Source: Coix lacryma-jobi var. lacryma-jobi (taxonomy: Eukaryota > Streptophyta > Magnoliopsida > Poales > Poaceae). From it: a stretch of DNA of 64,000 nucleotides. Below, in pieces: positions 22,461 to 32,012 of this stretch. Below the pieces are notes generated by a model. That model worked only from the letters and a program-made list of their open reading frames with translations. It did not search any database and was not told the origin of the DNA. Each line of letters opens with the position of its first letter. Position 1 is the stretch's first letter. The translations under genes were made by a program, and so were the position numbers. The stretch covers positions 176,956,995 through 177,020,994 of the forward strand of contig CM019823.1 in the NCBI GenBank assembly GCA_009763385.1, written 5' to 3'.

Positions 22461-23420
22461 CACTAGTAGAAAGATGATTTTTCCTAGCGCCTCAATTTTT
22501 TTACTGGTGGTTTGAGGTACCACGCGCCTGTAGTAATAAACCGGTGAACTTTAAGTCTAAAACCGCCTGTAGAAATGGATTTCTACAGGTGGTTACTACA
22601 GGCGGTTCGTTAAGACAACCGCCAGTAGAAATACATGTGTTTTTTTTAAAATTTGATTTTTTCAAACTATCTCGGATGAGAAAAACACCCAAAATAAAAG
22701 TTGTTCGTCTCGAAAAGTTACGAAACTTTGTAAATTACAACTTTTTATTGAAGTCATCTTGTCAACGAAAAATATGTTTGAATGGTCTCAAATTTGAAAT
22801 TCAAATTTTGTAAACGACCTCGGATGGAGAAATGACCAATACAAAAGTTGTTTGTCTCAAAAAGTTATGAAACTTTGTAGTTGACAACTTTTTGATTTGA
22901 AATCGTTTAGAACCTCAAACAAGCAAATTACACTCGGGTTTGTATAATATGTGAACCGAATGGATATTTGAACATATGTGAGTGTGTGGTGCAGTTGTAG
23001 AGGAGGCTTTGCGCGAGACCGAGGTCATGAGTTCGAATCCCACCGGCCGCATTAGCTGTGAATTTTGCGCGAAAAATACCGCGACTTGAGTCCATGCGTG
23101 CATGCGAACCGCCTGTGGAATTTTTTTCCTATTTATTTATGGGTTTTTTCGGAAATTTCTTCACAGGCGGTTGACATAGCAAACCACCTGTGGAAATGCT
23201 CATTTTCACGGGCGGTTCGCTAAGTCAACCGCCTGTGGCACAGGCGGTTCACAAGTATCCGTCTGTGCTGTGGTCCTATTTCTACTGGCCCCCAGGCGGT
23301 TCACAAGCAACCGTCTGTGTTGTGGTTCTATTTTTGCTGGCCCCCAGCGCAGGCGGTTGATAAAAACGCCTGTACAAATCGATCTACAACCGTTTGTATA
23401 GTATCGTTCTGTACTTAGTG
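22461..23420 (+). mobile_element. non-autonomous CACTA (En/Spm) element (960 bp)
   Basis: Starts CACTAGTAGAAA and ends GTACTTAGTG (inverted CACTAAGTAC), with TAA on both sides (22458-22460, 23421-23423); a 3-bp duplication and CACTA ends define the superfamily. Both subterminal regions are packed with the motif AACCGCCTGT or its complement CAGGCGGTT, a dozen or so copies in both orientations, as expected for transposase-binding subterminal repeats. No transposase is encoded. Confidence 0.88.
22975..23050 (+). other. tRNA-like segment inside the CACTA element
   Basis: GTGGTGCAGTTGTAGAGG followed about 40 bases later by GAGTTCGAATCCCACCGG resembles the A-box and B-box of a tRNA or of a tRNA-derived SINE head. 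It does not form a full cloverleaf by eye, so it is not called a tRNA gene. Confidence 0.4.
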
Positions 23421-23524
23421 TAAGTTGTTCATGTAACTAATAAACAAATCATGCATCGCCATTAATTGCAAAGTACATGTATGTTTACTAGTTTTGGGTC
23501 TTTCCGTTAGAACTTAGTTTGATC

Positions 23525-23576
23525 GATTTTGGTTGTTTTAATTGTATTCTGATTTTGGTTGTTTTAATTGTATTCT
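23525..23576. repeat. 26-bp tandem duplication
   Basis: GATTTTGGTTGTTTTAATTG plus six more bases, twice in a row. Confidence 0.9.
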
Positions 23577-24262
23577 ATAAGAAAGCGTAAGTAATAGTAC
23601 GATTATCGATTGATAAACCGTCTAATAAATTCAAGCGAAAAGAACATTCGAAAAAAACAAAGAAAAGTAAGCATAGAGAGAAATCCAGAAATGTCAAGAT
23701 AAACAAAAGATTCGGTAAGAGAGAGAGAGGGGAGGGAGGGTGTTCTCGCAAGAAGGCAAAGTTTCGCCGCTTCGAGTATAGGCACTGGATTTTTTGAGAA
23801 ACAAAAGATTTTCGGTATCGTCGGTATATAAAAAGGGAGAACTATTAACAAGGGCTGGACGAGCTGGGCCGAAATTCGGAGGAGTTCAGAATTGAGAACA
23901 ACAAAAAAGCCTATCCAGCCCAGTTTTGTATTGAGCTGTGACGCGGCCACCTAGCAATTCTAAAAAAGAAAATCTAAGCCCACCTAGCAACAGAGCTAGG
24001 TCAACAGGATCTACCGAGATTTACCGAGAATTCCTTTTCAAACAAAATTCAAGGAAATCTATGTAAAAAAGCCTAGTACGTGAGAAGTGGGTCCCACGTT
24101 AAATTAGTTCTGCTCGTCTGGTGCACAGCAAACGTTGCTTGGCTTGTTTATGTAAAAAAATATATTATTTTACCTCACCAAAGATTTGGTAAGCAGAAAT
24201 TATTAAAGGTCGTGCAAAATTTTTTTGCCAAACATTTGGTAAGCTTGTATGATGTTGGCAAG
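23577..24262. other. intergenic, no gene seen
   Basis: Includes a short purine-rich GAGAGAGAGA stretch near 23720. The minus-strand frame at 23950-23603 shows no domain, and no transposon end is recognised. Confidence 0.5.
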
Positions 24263-24265
24263 TAA

Positions 24266-24980
24266 GAGCATCTCCAAGAGTAACTTATTTTTTCTTCCCT
24301 AAAACTTGATGTTTCCCAACTCCTAAAAAAATATTGGAAGAAATAAATGAAGGCATCTCCAAGAGTTTCTAATAAATTACTCCCAAAACATAAAATATGG
24401 GTCCCACGTGTTTTTTTTTTTTTTTGCGCGGCACTCTTTTCGGCGCTCCTCTGTTGCACATTCGTCGCCGGCTCGCCGCCGCCTCTCTCAGGCCGCCACT
24501 GCCGGCACCCTTGTTCGCTATCGACCATCTCTATACAGGAACATGAGGCTGTCACCAGAAAAGCTACTGGCTGCCGGCCACCTAGCAAGTTCGCTAGCGT
24601 CTAGCGGCTTCACCAAACAAGCAGCAACCGACACACAAAAAAAAGACTCCGCTAAAATTCAACTGGTGCTTTGGCGTGGCCGCGGCTACCAGGTGAGCGG
24701 CCGGCGGCGGCGGCGATCGTCCCCTGGATGTGTGCTTGTGCTTTGGCGTGAAGGTGTGAAGAACCGTGGCAAAAGGACGCGCGACGAGAGGAGACTGTCC
24801 GGGAAAGAATCTATGCGCGACCAGAAACCTTGTATCTTTACGCGGAAGAGGGGGTTTTTTCCCGAGTACCAAAAGATTAGGAGATATCATTTAGAGAGTT
24901 GTTGGAGATGAATTTTATCTACTTTTTCTAAAAAAGAATAAGGATTGGAAAGGATTTATAGGATACTCTTGGAGATGCTC
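24266..24980 (+). mobile_element. non-autonomous PIF/Harbinger element (715 bp)
   Basis: Ends GAGCATCTCCAAGAGTA and, inverted, GAGCATCTCCAAGAGTA, with TAA on both sides (24263-24265, 24981-24983). About 85 bases in, the motif GGCATCTCCAAGAGTTTC repeats, as in the autonomous element at 35265 where a like motif recurs at about 35351. The right subterminal GTTGTTGGAG block also has a counterpart there. The middle is GC-rich (24420-24800) with open frames but no recognisable protein. Confidence 0.85.
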
Positions 24981-24983
24981 TAA

Positions 24984-26166
24984 ATCAAAAAGAGGTGACA
25001 CGATCTTTTTTTTGTTTTTCCAGCAATACAGACATATCTAATCGTAATTTTGGTTCTGTGAGACTATAATGTAAACACAATTTGTGTTCTTCTCGAAGTT
25101 GAATTCCCTATAATGGAATTACTTCTTGATTTAGGTGTTTTCTAGCGAGTCCTAATAAAGCTCACAAACGATCGATGTATTTCCTCCAGAGGAGACATCG
25201 ATGGTAACTGGACATGAAAACTCGTTTCCTATTTCATTCTACACAAGAAATTGTATTCTATTTGCATTATAGAATACAACAAAATTCAAACTAAAGGGGT
25301 AGTAAAACCTACTAAAGTAATATAAAAAATAGAATTTCATCAACATCTCAACTTTTTTTATATGTATTTTTATGCTTGCGATCAAGTAAAGTTGTAGTAG
25401 ACCTTGGATTCCCCCATTTAGTTTGGAGAAAAGAGAAAATATTATTCTATGGAGCATTGATAGAGAAAAGGACCAACTATCGGATTTGAACCAATGGCCC
25501 TCTAGAAAGAGTGTATTGAATAAAAGTATATAGGAAATATGTAAAATGCCGCATCTTAATTATTAAATTTAGTTATTAACTAGTTCAAAATGAAAGTTTT
25601 ACTTGGAAAAAAAAGAACTAGAATTTCATGAACGTAAAGTTAGCTTGATATGCTTAACTAATTAAATGATGCATGCAGAGTTGGCGCAGAGCCTGGTCAT
25701 CATGATGCATGCAAAGCCGACGTAGAGTCTGCCATCAGAAGCCAAAACTGATAGGGTCCTCATGTATCCGGCCACAGCCTTCACAGTCGCAAAGCTAGCG
25801 CCTACTCTGATCGGCCACATCAAATTTTGTTTTGGCAAGTTAAAAATATAGAATTGTTGGAAAGAACTTCTTTTTCACTTGGTATATTATTTTAGCAACT
25901 TGCCAAAACATAACATTTGATAAGTGATTTTTACCAAACTGTTGGAAATGCTCTTAGTCCGTGATCTAAACATATCGGGAATAGGATTGTATCTAACGGC
26001 CAAGCATCATAGATTCCTAGGTCAAAGGGGACGCGTTCCACAAAACCCTACGGAGTACATGCATAGCACGGTACATGTCCGATCCGTTTCCGTGTCACGA
26101 ATGGACTATTGATCCGAACGGGAGAAAACTCACAACCAGCCACGGCCCAGGAGGCGGCGCCCTGCA
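24984..26166. other. intergenic, upstream of the A20/AN1 gene
   Basis: AT-rich up to about 25,970 with no gene or clear transposon. The stretch at 25480 (GGATTTGAACCAATGGCCC) reads like the 3' half of a tRNA in antisense but has no matching 5' half. The last 150 bases probably hold the promoter of the next gene. Confidence 0.5.
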
Positions 26167-26173
26167 TATAAAA
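26167..26173 (+). promoter_or_regulatory. TATA box of the A20/AN1 gene
   Basis: TATAAAA lies 108 bases before the ATG at 26275, leaving room for a 5' leader of about 75 bases. Confidence 0.7.
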
Positions 26174-26274
26174 CCTGAAGGCAAGCTTGAGACGCGGGGG
26201 CAGCTCAAGACGTGGTCGGCCACAGCACGTAGTACGAGCGACAGACGTCGCCGATCGATCGATAGATAGCCGCC

Positions 26275-26823
26275 ATGGCGCAGAAGCGGAAGAGCATCGA
26301 CGTCGTCGAGGACTGCGGCGGCCCCGCGCCCGCCGCCATGTGCGCGAACGGGTGCGGGTTCTTCGGCAACGCCGCGACCGGCGGCATGTGCTCCAAGTGC
26401 TACCGCGAGCACGCCGCGGGCGCCACGGCGACGGCGTCCACAACCACCGCTGAGAAGAAGACGACGCACCAGGCTGTTTTCGACACGTCGGCGGCGCCGG
26501 CGGAGAAGAAGGCCAAGATCGCGTGCGCCGCCACCGCCGCCGCGTCGTCGTCCCATGACGGTGATATCGCCGATGCATCCGCGGCCCAGGCCCAGACACC
26601 GTCCGCGGCGGGTCCCCCGAAGCCGGCGGCGAACCGGTGCTCGGCGTGCCGCAAGAAGGTGGGCCTGCTGGGGTTCCGGTGCTGCTGCGGGGAGACCTTC
26701 TGCGGCGCGCACCGGTACGCGGAGAAGCACGCCTGCGGCTTCGACTACAAGCGCGCCGCCCGCGAGCGGATCGCCAAGAACAACCCGGTCGTGGTCGCCG
26801 ACAAGCAGATCGACAGGATTTGA
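26275..26823 (+). CDS. A20/AN1 zinc-finger stress-associated protein (182 aa)
   Basis: A single-exon gene. The N-terminal A20 finger is CX3CX11CX2C (CANGC ... CSKC, about residues 23-42). The C-terminal AN1 finger (about residues 120-160) starts CSACRKK and contains FRCCCGETFC, AHRYAEKHAC and the final GFDYK. A low-complexity Ala/Thr/Lys linker joins them. Length, lack of introns and domain order are typical of plant SAP proteins, which are induced by abiotic stress and act as ubiquitin-binding or E3-related regulators; that function is family knowledge, not visible here. The ATG has a good context (GCCGCCATGG) and is the first after the TATA box. Orthology to a numbered SAP gene is not determined. 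Confidence 0.95.
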   Translation: MAQKRKSIDVVEDCGGPAPAAMCANGCGFFGNAATGGMCSKCYREHAAGATATASTTTAEKKTTHQAVFDTSAAPAEKKAKIACAATAAASSSHDGDIADASAAQAQTPSAAGPPKPAANRCSACRKKVGLLGFRCCCGETFCGAHRYAEKHACGFDYKRAARERIAKNNPVVVADKQIDRI

Positions 26824-27363
26824 ACAAGAGAGTTCAAGACAGCAAAAGGAGAAACGATGGAGCAGTGTGATACAGTCGTCATACAGTAGCTAGCTAGTAG
26901 TAGTTTGCACGCAGCATAGATAGTGTTTACAGTAATTAATCCATCGATCATCTGTCAGCCTACAGGATTGCACGATCGATCTCTCGTCATAGATAGTTTG
27001 CATCGCTCTCGCGTCATCAACTGATCGATCGATAGCAGTCGGCGTGCAGATCGCCAGCCAACTCGCAGGCACATAACCGTGAGCTCTCGTCAGGCCAACG
27101 CGCTGTAGTACTCTTCTCTTCTACTACGGCTTTAGCCCAGTGCTGGATCCGCCGGCGCTCACTAACCACCACCAGTGCAGCCCAATCAACTTCGTCACAG
27201 TTGAATGGATCAACTCTGTGTGCAGCAAACGAACCCGGCCAGGCGCCCTGCCAACGACCGAGACGACGAATCCACCAGGCCTCGTCGTGTGCCGTGCAAG
27301 CCGCATCGGATACACCGCTGGACAAAAACGTCCTGTTGCCAAGCAGCCAACGCGCTACCGGTC
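26824..27363. other. spacer between the A20/AN1 and first phytocyanin genes
   Basis: Contains the 3' untranslated region of the first gene and the promoter region of the next. No other gene is supported; frames seen here lack domains. Confidence 0.5.
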
Positions 27364-27370
27364 TATAAGT
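27364..27370 (+). promoter_or_regulatory. TATA-like box of phytocyanin gene 1
   Basis: TATAAGT lies 167 bases before the ATG at 27531. The best TATA candidate in the upstream region. Confidence 0.45.
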
Positions 27371-27530
27371 TTGTGCGCTTGACTCTCTGATGCCAAACAC
27401 GCACAGCAGCATCGTCCGTCGGGCAACAGACACTGCTCCAGTCCCGGAACAAAACACGTACTGCTACCGGAACACACTGCACGCACGCACTGATCGAGAC
27501 GCACCCCGGGCACCCGCTTCAGTCGATCAG

Positions 27531-28041
27531 ATGGCTTCCCGTAAGACACTGCTGGTAGCCGCAGCCATGGCCGCCCTCGCCGCCGCCGCATCGCTGCCGT
27601 CGACCGCGTCCAAGACGACGTACACGGTCGGGGACGACTCCGGCTGGGACGTCGGCGTCGACTACGACGCCTGGGCCAGCGGCAAGAAGTTCAAGGCCGG
27701 CGACACGCTCGGTACGTACGCGACCGCCGGCAACCGTGGCTGGCACTTGCCAGGGCACGACGCGTGGTGACTACGTACTAGTTAACTTGGCTGATGTCTG
27801 GCTGATCTGGCGCTGGAACCGTGGCACCTCGATCGCAGTGTTCAGGTACAACGCGGGGCAGGACGTGGTGCAGGTGGACGAGCAGAGCTTCGCCGACTGC
27901 GCGGTGCCGGACACCGCCCACGTGCTGGGCACCGGCAACGAAGTCCACGCGGTGCTGGGGAAGCCCGGCCACTACTTTTTCATCTGCGACGCCGAAGGGG
28001 AGTGCGAGTCCGGGATGAAGCTCGCCATCAACGCCCACTGA
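27531..28041 (+). CDS. phytocyanin (plantacyanin-like) gene 1, copper histidines lost (127 aa)
   Basis: Two exons, 27531-27711 and 27839-28041, with a GT-AG intron of 127 bases that splits the codon after ...GDTL. A hydrophobic Ala-rich signal peptide (about residues 1-27) is followed by YTVGDDSGWD, the usual plastocyanin-like start. Plantacyanins bind copper through His, Cys, His, Met. Here the first His is replaced by Gln (Gln68, in AGQDVV) and the second by Glu (Glu115, in CDAEGEC); Cys110, Met120 and the structural cysteines Cys81 and Cys116 remain. The fold should be kept but type-1 copper binding is doubtful, as in early-nodulin-like proteins. It is a tandem paralogue of the gene at 30295, with the same intron position and similar 3' untranslated sequence. 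Confidence 0.92.
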
Positions 28042-29890
28042 TCGGGATCGCCATCAACGCATCAACGCGAGGCCGCGCGCAGCCTCCAGCCGCCTTGCAT
28101 CTTGCTCTCCAGCGTCGGCCGCGCACCTGCCACTGTAGACTGTAGTAGTAGTAGCTGTTCGTTCACGAGGGGTTAATTTGGTTCCATATATATTCCATGG
28201 GCCTTCAGTTCAGAGCATGCATCTTCAGTACGGTACCAGCTTATATACGAATAAAGAAGAGTGATGTAGTAGTATGTTCTGGTCGCCTGTCGTCTGGTTC
28301 TCGGTTCTTCACTCAAGTTTGCTCCAACCGACTTATCCTAGTTACTTGTACTGGATGTCTGGATTATACAAACAATGTTCAAGAGACATTAGTATTTATT
28401 TCTTTTCGAAACAGTCTTACACAAACAACTAGTATACATCTAAAAAAGGACAGCTCGCAAGAGAATTTATACAAAAAAATTTATAGTTAAACAATGACAA
28501 AATTGCATATTGCCTGAGCAACCACAGTAAACAATCGAGCACATAAGAATACTTACATGTATGGTTTTTACATCAGAGGAAGGAATAACACTACAACCAG
28601 TCAGTGAATACTTCTGATACTTCTAGAAACTATGACGGTATGACCCATGTAAAAACTTGCATGATCACCACCAGCGCAGCAGCAGCCAGCATGATTAAAC
28701 ATTGAATAAATAAGATAAACATGACATCTGAAGTTCAGCAGCATGGCAACTGCAAGGATCTAAAACATGTAGCTTATTTACTGTGGAGGCGACACTAGGC
28801 TCGATATACCTCCTGATAGCTTAGATTCCAATATAATATCTTCTGATAGCATGGCAACTGATGCAAGGATCTAAAACATGTAGCTTAGATTCCCATATAT
28901 AAGTAACAAGTATATCTTCTGTGTTCTTTGAAACAAAATCTTCAATTATGGGCCGTTGAATAATTCATATTTTATGAATTAATTGACCGTTGAATAATTC
29001 AGGTTTTATGAATTAATTGAATAAATAAATAACCTGTGAAAAAGGAAAGAAAAACTCTTCAACAAATCTTGGGACAAACACAATAAACCCCTTCCTTTCT
29101 TAGTGCACACCAACCCCGAAATACTGGATTGTTGTGACGATCTAGCTCGTGAAGATTCCTTCAAACTTTAGCATTACAAAAGGATCAGTCTTCTCTTAAA
29201 AAAAACAAAGTTACGTGTCATGCATAATGTATATATTATATATGTGACTATCAATGTATGCATTATCATGCATGGTATATCGATAACTCCATTCAGAGTC
29301 CAATGATGATCTATTTCACGTTAATGATTTAATTTATCTCTGCTACTCACACAATGATAATATGTTTGCTGCATCTTCTAGACATACGTACTTGTTACGT
29401 GCTCGATTAAAAAAAAAAGTTACATGCGAGAGAAAAAAATAGTTAACATGGAGGTTGCTCGGTTGGGATTTGGGAACACAAACATGTTACATGAAAAAGA
29501 TTTACCGCCTCCAACGACATCAGTTGGATCTAGAAAAAAATATTTTTATATCTAAAACTTTCCTTATTTATCCTACTTTACAAAATAGAAAATTAAATAA
29601 ATATATATTTCATCTATTACCTCCTAGGAAGTAATAGGTAATAGATGATACTAGCCATCCGATCTAATTAAATGAATGACTCATAGTCATTTGTGTGTAC
29701 CACAACAAAACCTTTCAATTATATCATGATATTTGATTTGATATTGTCAGAAACATCATTTCAAGTGCAATGGTTACCAACCCATTGAGTCTTTCTTGTA
29801 TCATTCATATACTACATACGTAGAACTTTAATAACTTTAATTTTGAAAAACTCTGCTCCACATATGCAACTATTATAATAGTTGGCCCTA
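28042..29890. other. 1.85-kb spacer between the two phytocyanin genes
   Basis: Starts with the 3' untranslated region of gene 1 (AATAAA near 28251). An imperfect ~110-bp duplication lies at 28741-28915 (GCATGGCAACTG...CAAGGATCTAAAACATGTAG). A 34-bp tandem repeat starting CCGTTGAATAATTCA is at 28953-29020. A 13-bp perfect inverted repeat (TCATCTATTACCT, arms 29610-29622 and 29636-29648) may be a transposon trace. No gene. Confidence 0.6.
28953..29020. repeat. 34-bp tandem repeat
   Basis: CCGTTGAATAATTCA followed by TTTTATGAATTAATTGA appears twice in a row (28953 and 28987), differing by about two bases. Confidence 0.85.
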
Positions 29891-30180
29891 GTTTGGGAGG
29901 TCCAATTCAGTCGCTCCAGTTGCGCTGGCTAATGTACGGCCCCGTGGAGATTTGCTTCGACGAATACAACAACGATGGGGTTTCCCTCGAATACACCGCG
30001 AAACACACGTCTTGTCGCAACGCTGCCAACGCAGCCGGTGGTCGCACCAACACAGCAAGCGGCTCCGTTGTTCGTTCTGTGAATATAACGGTGGTGTTTG
30101 ATTTGATGTATACTATATATATTCGCATAATACGTGTGCAGTGCGCTCAATTCTGATACCAGAACCATACATAAGCGCGC

Positions 30181-30187
30181 TATATAT
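30181..30187 (+). promoter_or_regulatory. TATA box of phytocyanin gene 2
   Basis: TATATAT lies about 114 bases before the ATG at 30295, preceded by a GCGC stretch. Confidence 0.55.
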
Positions 30188-30294
30188 GGAGATCCGGTGA
30201 ACGCGAAGGGTCAAAATTAAGCCTGTTGTGCACTCATCACCCGGCTGTTAGCTGCTCTGTCGTACGTACCGTGTCTTTCGGCTCTGCCAGCGGA

Positions 30295-30796
30295 ATGGCT
30301 TCGTCGCGTACGGCACTGCTCATCACCGCCGCCATGGCCGCCGCCGTCGTCGTGGGCGCTCTGCTCCCGGCGACCGCGTCGGCGGCGGACTACACGGTCG
30401 GGGACGACGCCGGCTGGGACCTCGGGGTGGACTACGGCGCGTGGGCCAGCGGCAAGAAGTTCAAGGTCGGCGACACGCTCGGTACGTGACCTACCATCGC
30501 TACAGTACATCTGCATGACGTGCACTCGCGATTCCACCGATCGACTGATCGGCGCGTACGGGTGTGGTCGTCGTGATATTCTCTTGGCAGAGTTCGTGTA
30601 CTCGTCGGAGGCCACCCACAACGTGGTGACGGTGGACGAGGGGAGCTACGAGGCGTGCACCGTGCCGAGCAACGCGCCGACGCTGGCCTCCGGGGACGAC
30701 CGCGTGGAGCTGGGGCAGGCAGGGCGGTGGCTCTTCATCTGCGGCGTCGAGGGCCACTGCCAGTCCGGCATGAAGCTCGCCGTCAACGTCCACTGA
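30295..30796 (+). CDS. phytocyanin (plantacyanin-type blue copper protein) gene 2 (130 aa)
   Basis: Two exons, 30295-30481 and 30591-30796, with a GT-AG intron at the same codon position as gene 1. The start is the Met of MASSRTALL, followed by a hydrophobic signal peptide ending about ATASAADYTVG; an in-frame upstream start codon would add residues before the signal and is rejected. All four copper ligands are present: His72 (THNVV), Cys113, His118 and Met123 in the CX4HX4M pattern CGVEGHCQSGM. The disulphide cysteines are Cys85 and Cys119. The product should be a secreted electron-transfer protein of the plant cell wall or surface, as for plantacyanins. Confidence 0.95.
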
Positions 30797-32012
30797 TCTC
30801 ATCAGATCAAATTGCATTGCCGGGTATATATATCACGATTGATCAACCTCGAGCGCGCTGCGCGGCGATTGCTTTGCTTGCGAGATCTCGGCTGTTATGT
30901 GCTGCACACAACTGGAGGCCTGAAAGAGATTCCAGGCAGGACCTTCAGTTTAGAGCGCAGATCATTCCTTCGATGTACTGTACGTCTTAGCGACGAATAA
31001 AAAAACGGAGTGGTATATGTATGTTCGATGTGGTCCGGCTGTTTAGTTCAATGTTCAGGTCTTCACGTTTGCTGAACAACTCAACGAAATACGGGTTGGC
31101 ACTTCAAGAAATCCAAGTCCATTTTGTTGCAGGTCGCTTGTGTTGTGTCCCTTGACTGCCGGGAGTCGCAATGTCTGCTTGGGCTGATGACCTTCGCCAC
31201 TCTTGTCTCCGGGAATCTTCAGTTCCAGGAGCCGCTCTGCTTGGGCCGATGTCGTGGGCCTGCTAGGCTCTGATGGGCTGCAGAGGCCTGAAGCCTGCCT
31301 GAGTGAGCTGGGTCCTGGAGCTGGAGGCCCCAGCGTCACGCAGTCGTCGTTCTGGTGCTTTGCGCGAGATACTCCTCCTGGAACTGAACTACTCCGTCTT
31401 CAACTGTGACTGTTAAAAAATTCCAAAGGAAGTGGGGGATATCCGGGACAAGTTGGTGTCTCCATGTGCACGGCTCATCTGAGAAAGGTTCCGGTACTGG
31501 AGGAAGTCAGGAACGACTCGCAACTTTCGAGTTTCGACGGGAGAAGAGTGTTGTGCATCTACTAGACCACGTGTCCGTCCATGTTATGCCGGTGCTGGAT
31601 CTCGACGCCATGTGATGTGCATCTCCTTCGCATCTCGGGCTTCGATTCAGATCATGTGGACGGCACTAGTATTCAGACCAAGCAAGCCTGGATCGCCTTC
31701 AGCCCTGCGTCCAAAATGTGCCCATGAACCATGATGGGGACATATGGCCATACTATGGCACGAACGCAGTCGACAGTCATCTGCTGTTGTTGCATACGGG
31801 GTACTCTGAATCCCAGTCTCTATAATCCTGAACCTGAAGTATACATGTATCTCCAGCACAGCACTTTCTACCACTCCAATTATTTCTCAACCAAAGAAAA
31901 AAAAAACCCAATAAACTAATGGAATGTAGGCAGCCACCTCAAGTCAAGTGCAGTAGTGCACCAGTCCTATCCAATGCTAACCAAACAAACACAGGCGCCA
32001 GCCTATCCCTAA
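30797..32012. other. spacer between phytocyanin 2 and the GH17 gene
   Basis: Opens with the 3' untranslated region of phytocyanin 2 (AATAAAAAAA near 30995). From about 31050 to 31620 the sequence is moderately GC-rich with no domain in any frame; it could be an old retrotransposon or non-coding transcript. The last part, up to the stop codon of the minus-strand GH17 gene, should contain that gene's 3' untranslated region. Confidence 0.5.

Noticed and set aside
24408..24911. 167-codon frame in the 715-bp PIF/Harbinger derivative
   Set aside because: No domain; starts in a T run and ends near the inverted repeat. Not comparable to the transposase or ORF1.
25480..25510. Possible plastid tRNA relic (GGATTTGAACCAATGGCCC)
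   Set aside because: Only something like the antisense of a T-arm; no acceptor stem, anticodon arm or neighbouring plastid gene was identified.
26048..26827. 259-codon open frame opposite the A20/AN1 gene
   Set aside because: Arg/Ser-rich shadow of a GC-rich gene, with no domain.
31055..31615. Short frames between phytocyanin 2 and GH17
   Set aside because: Low-complexity, no domain, no splice support.
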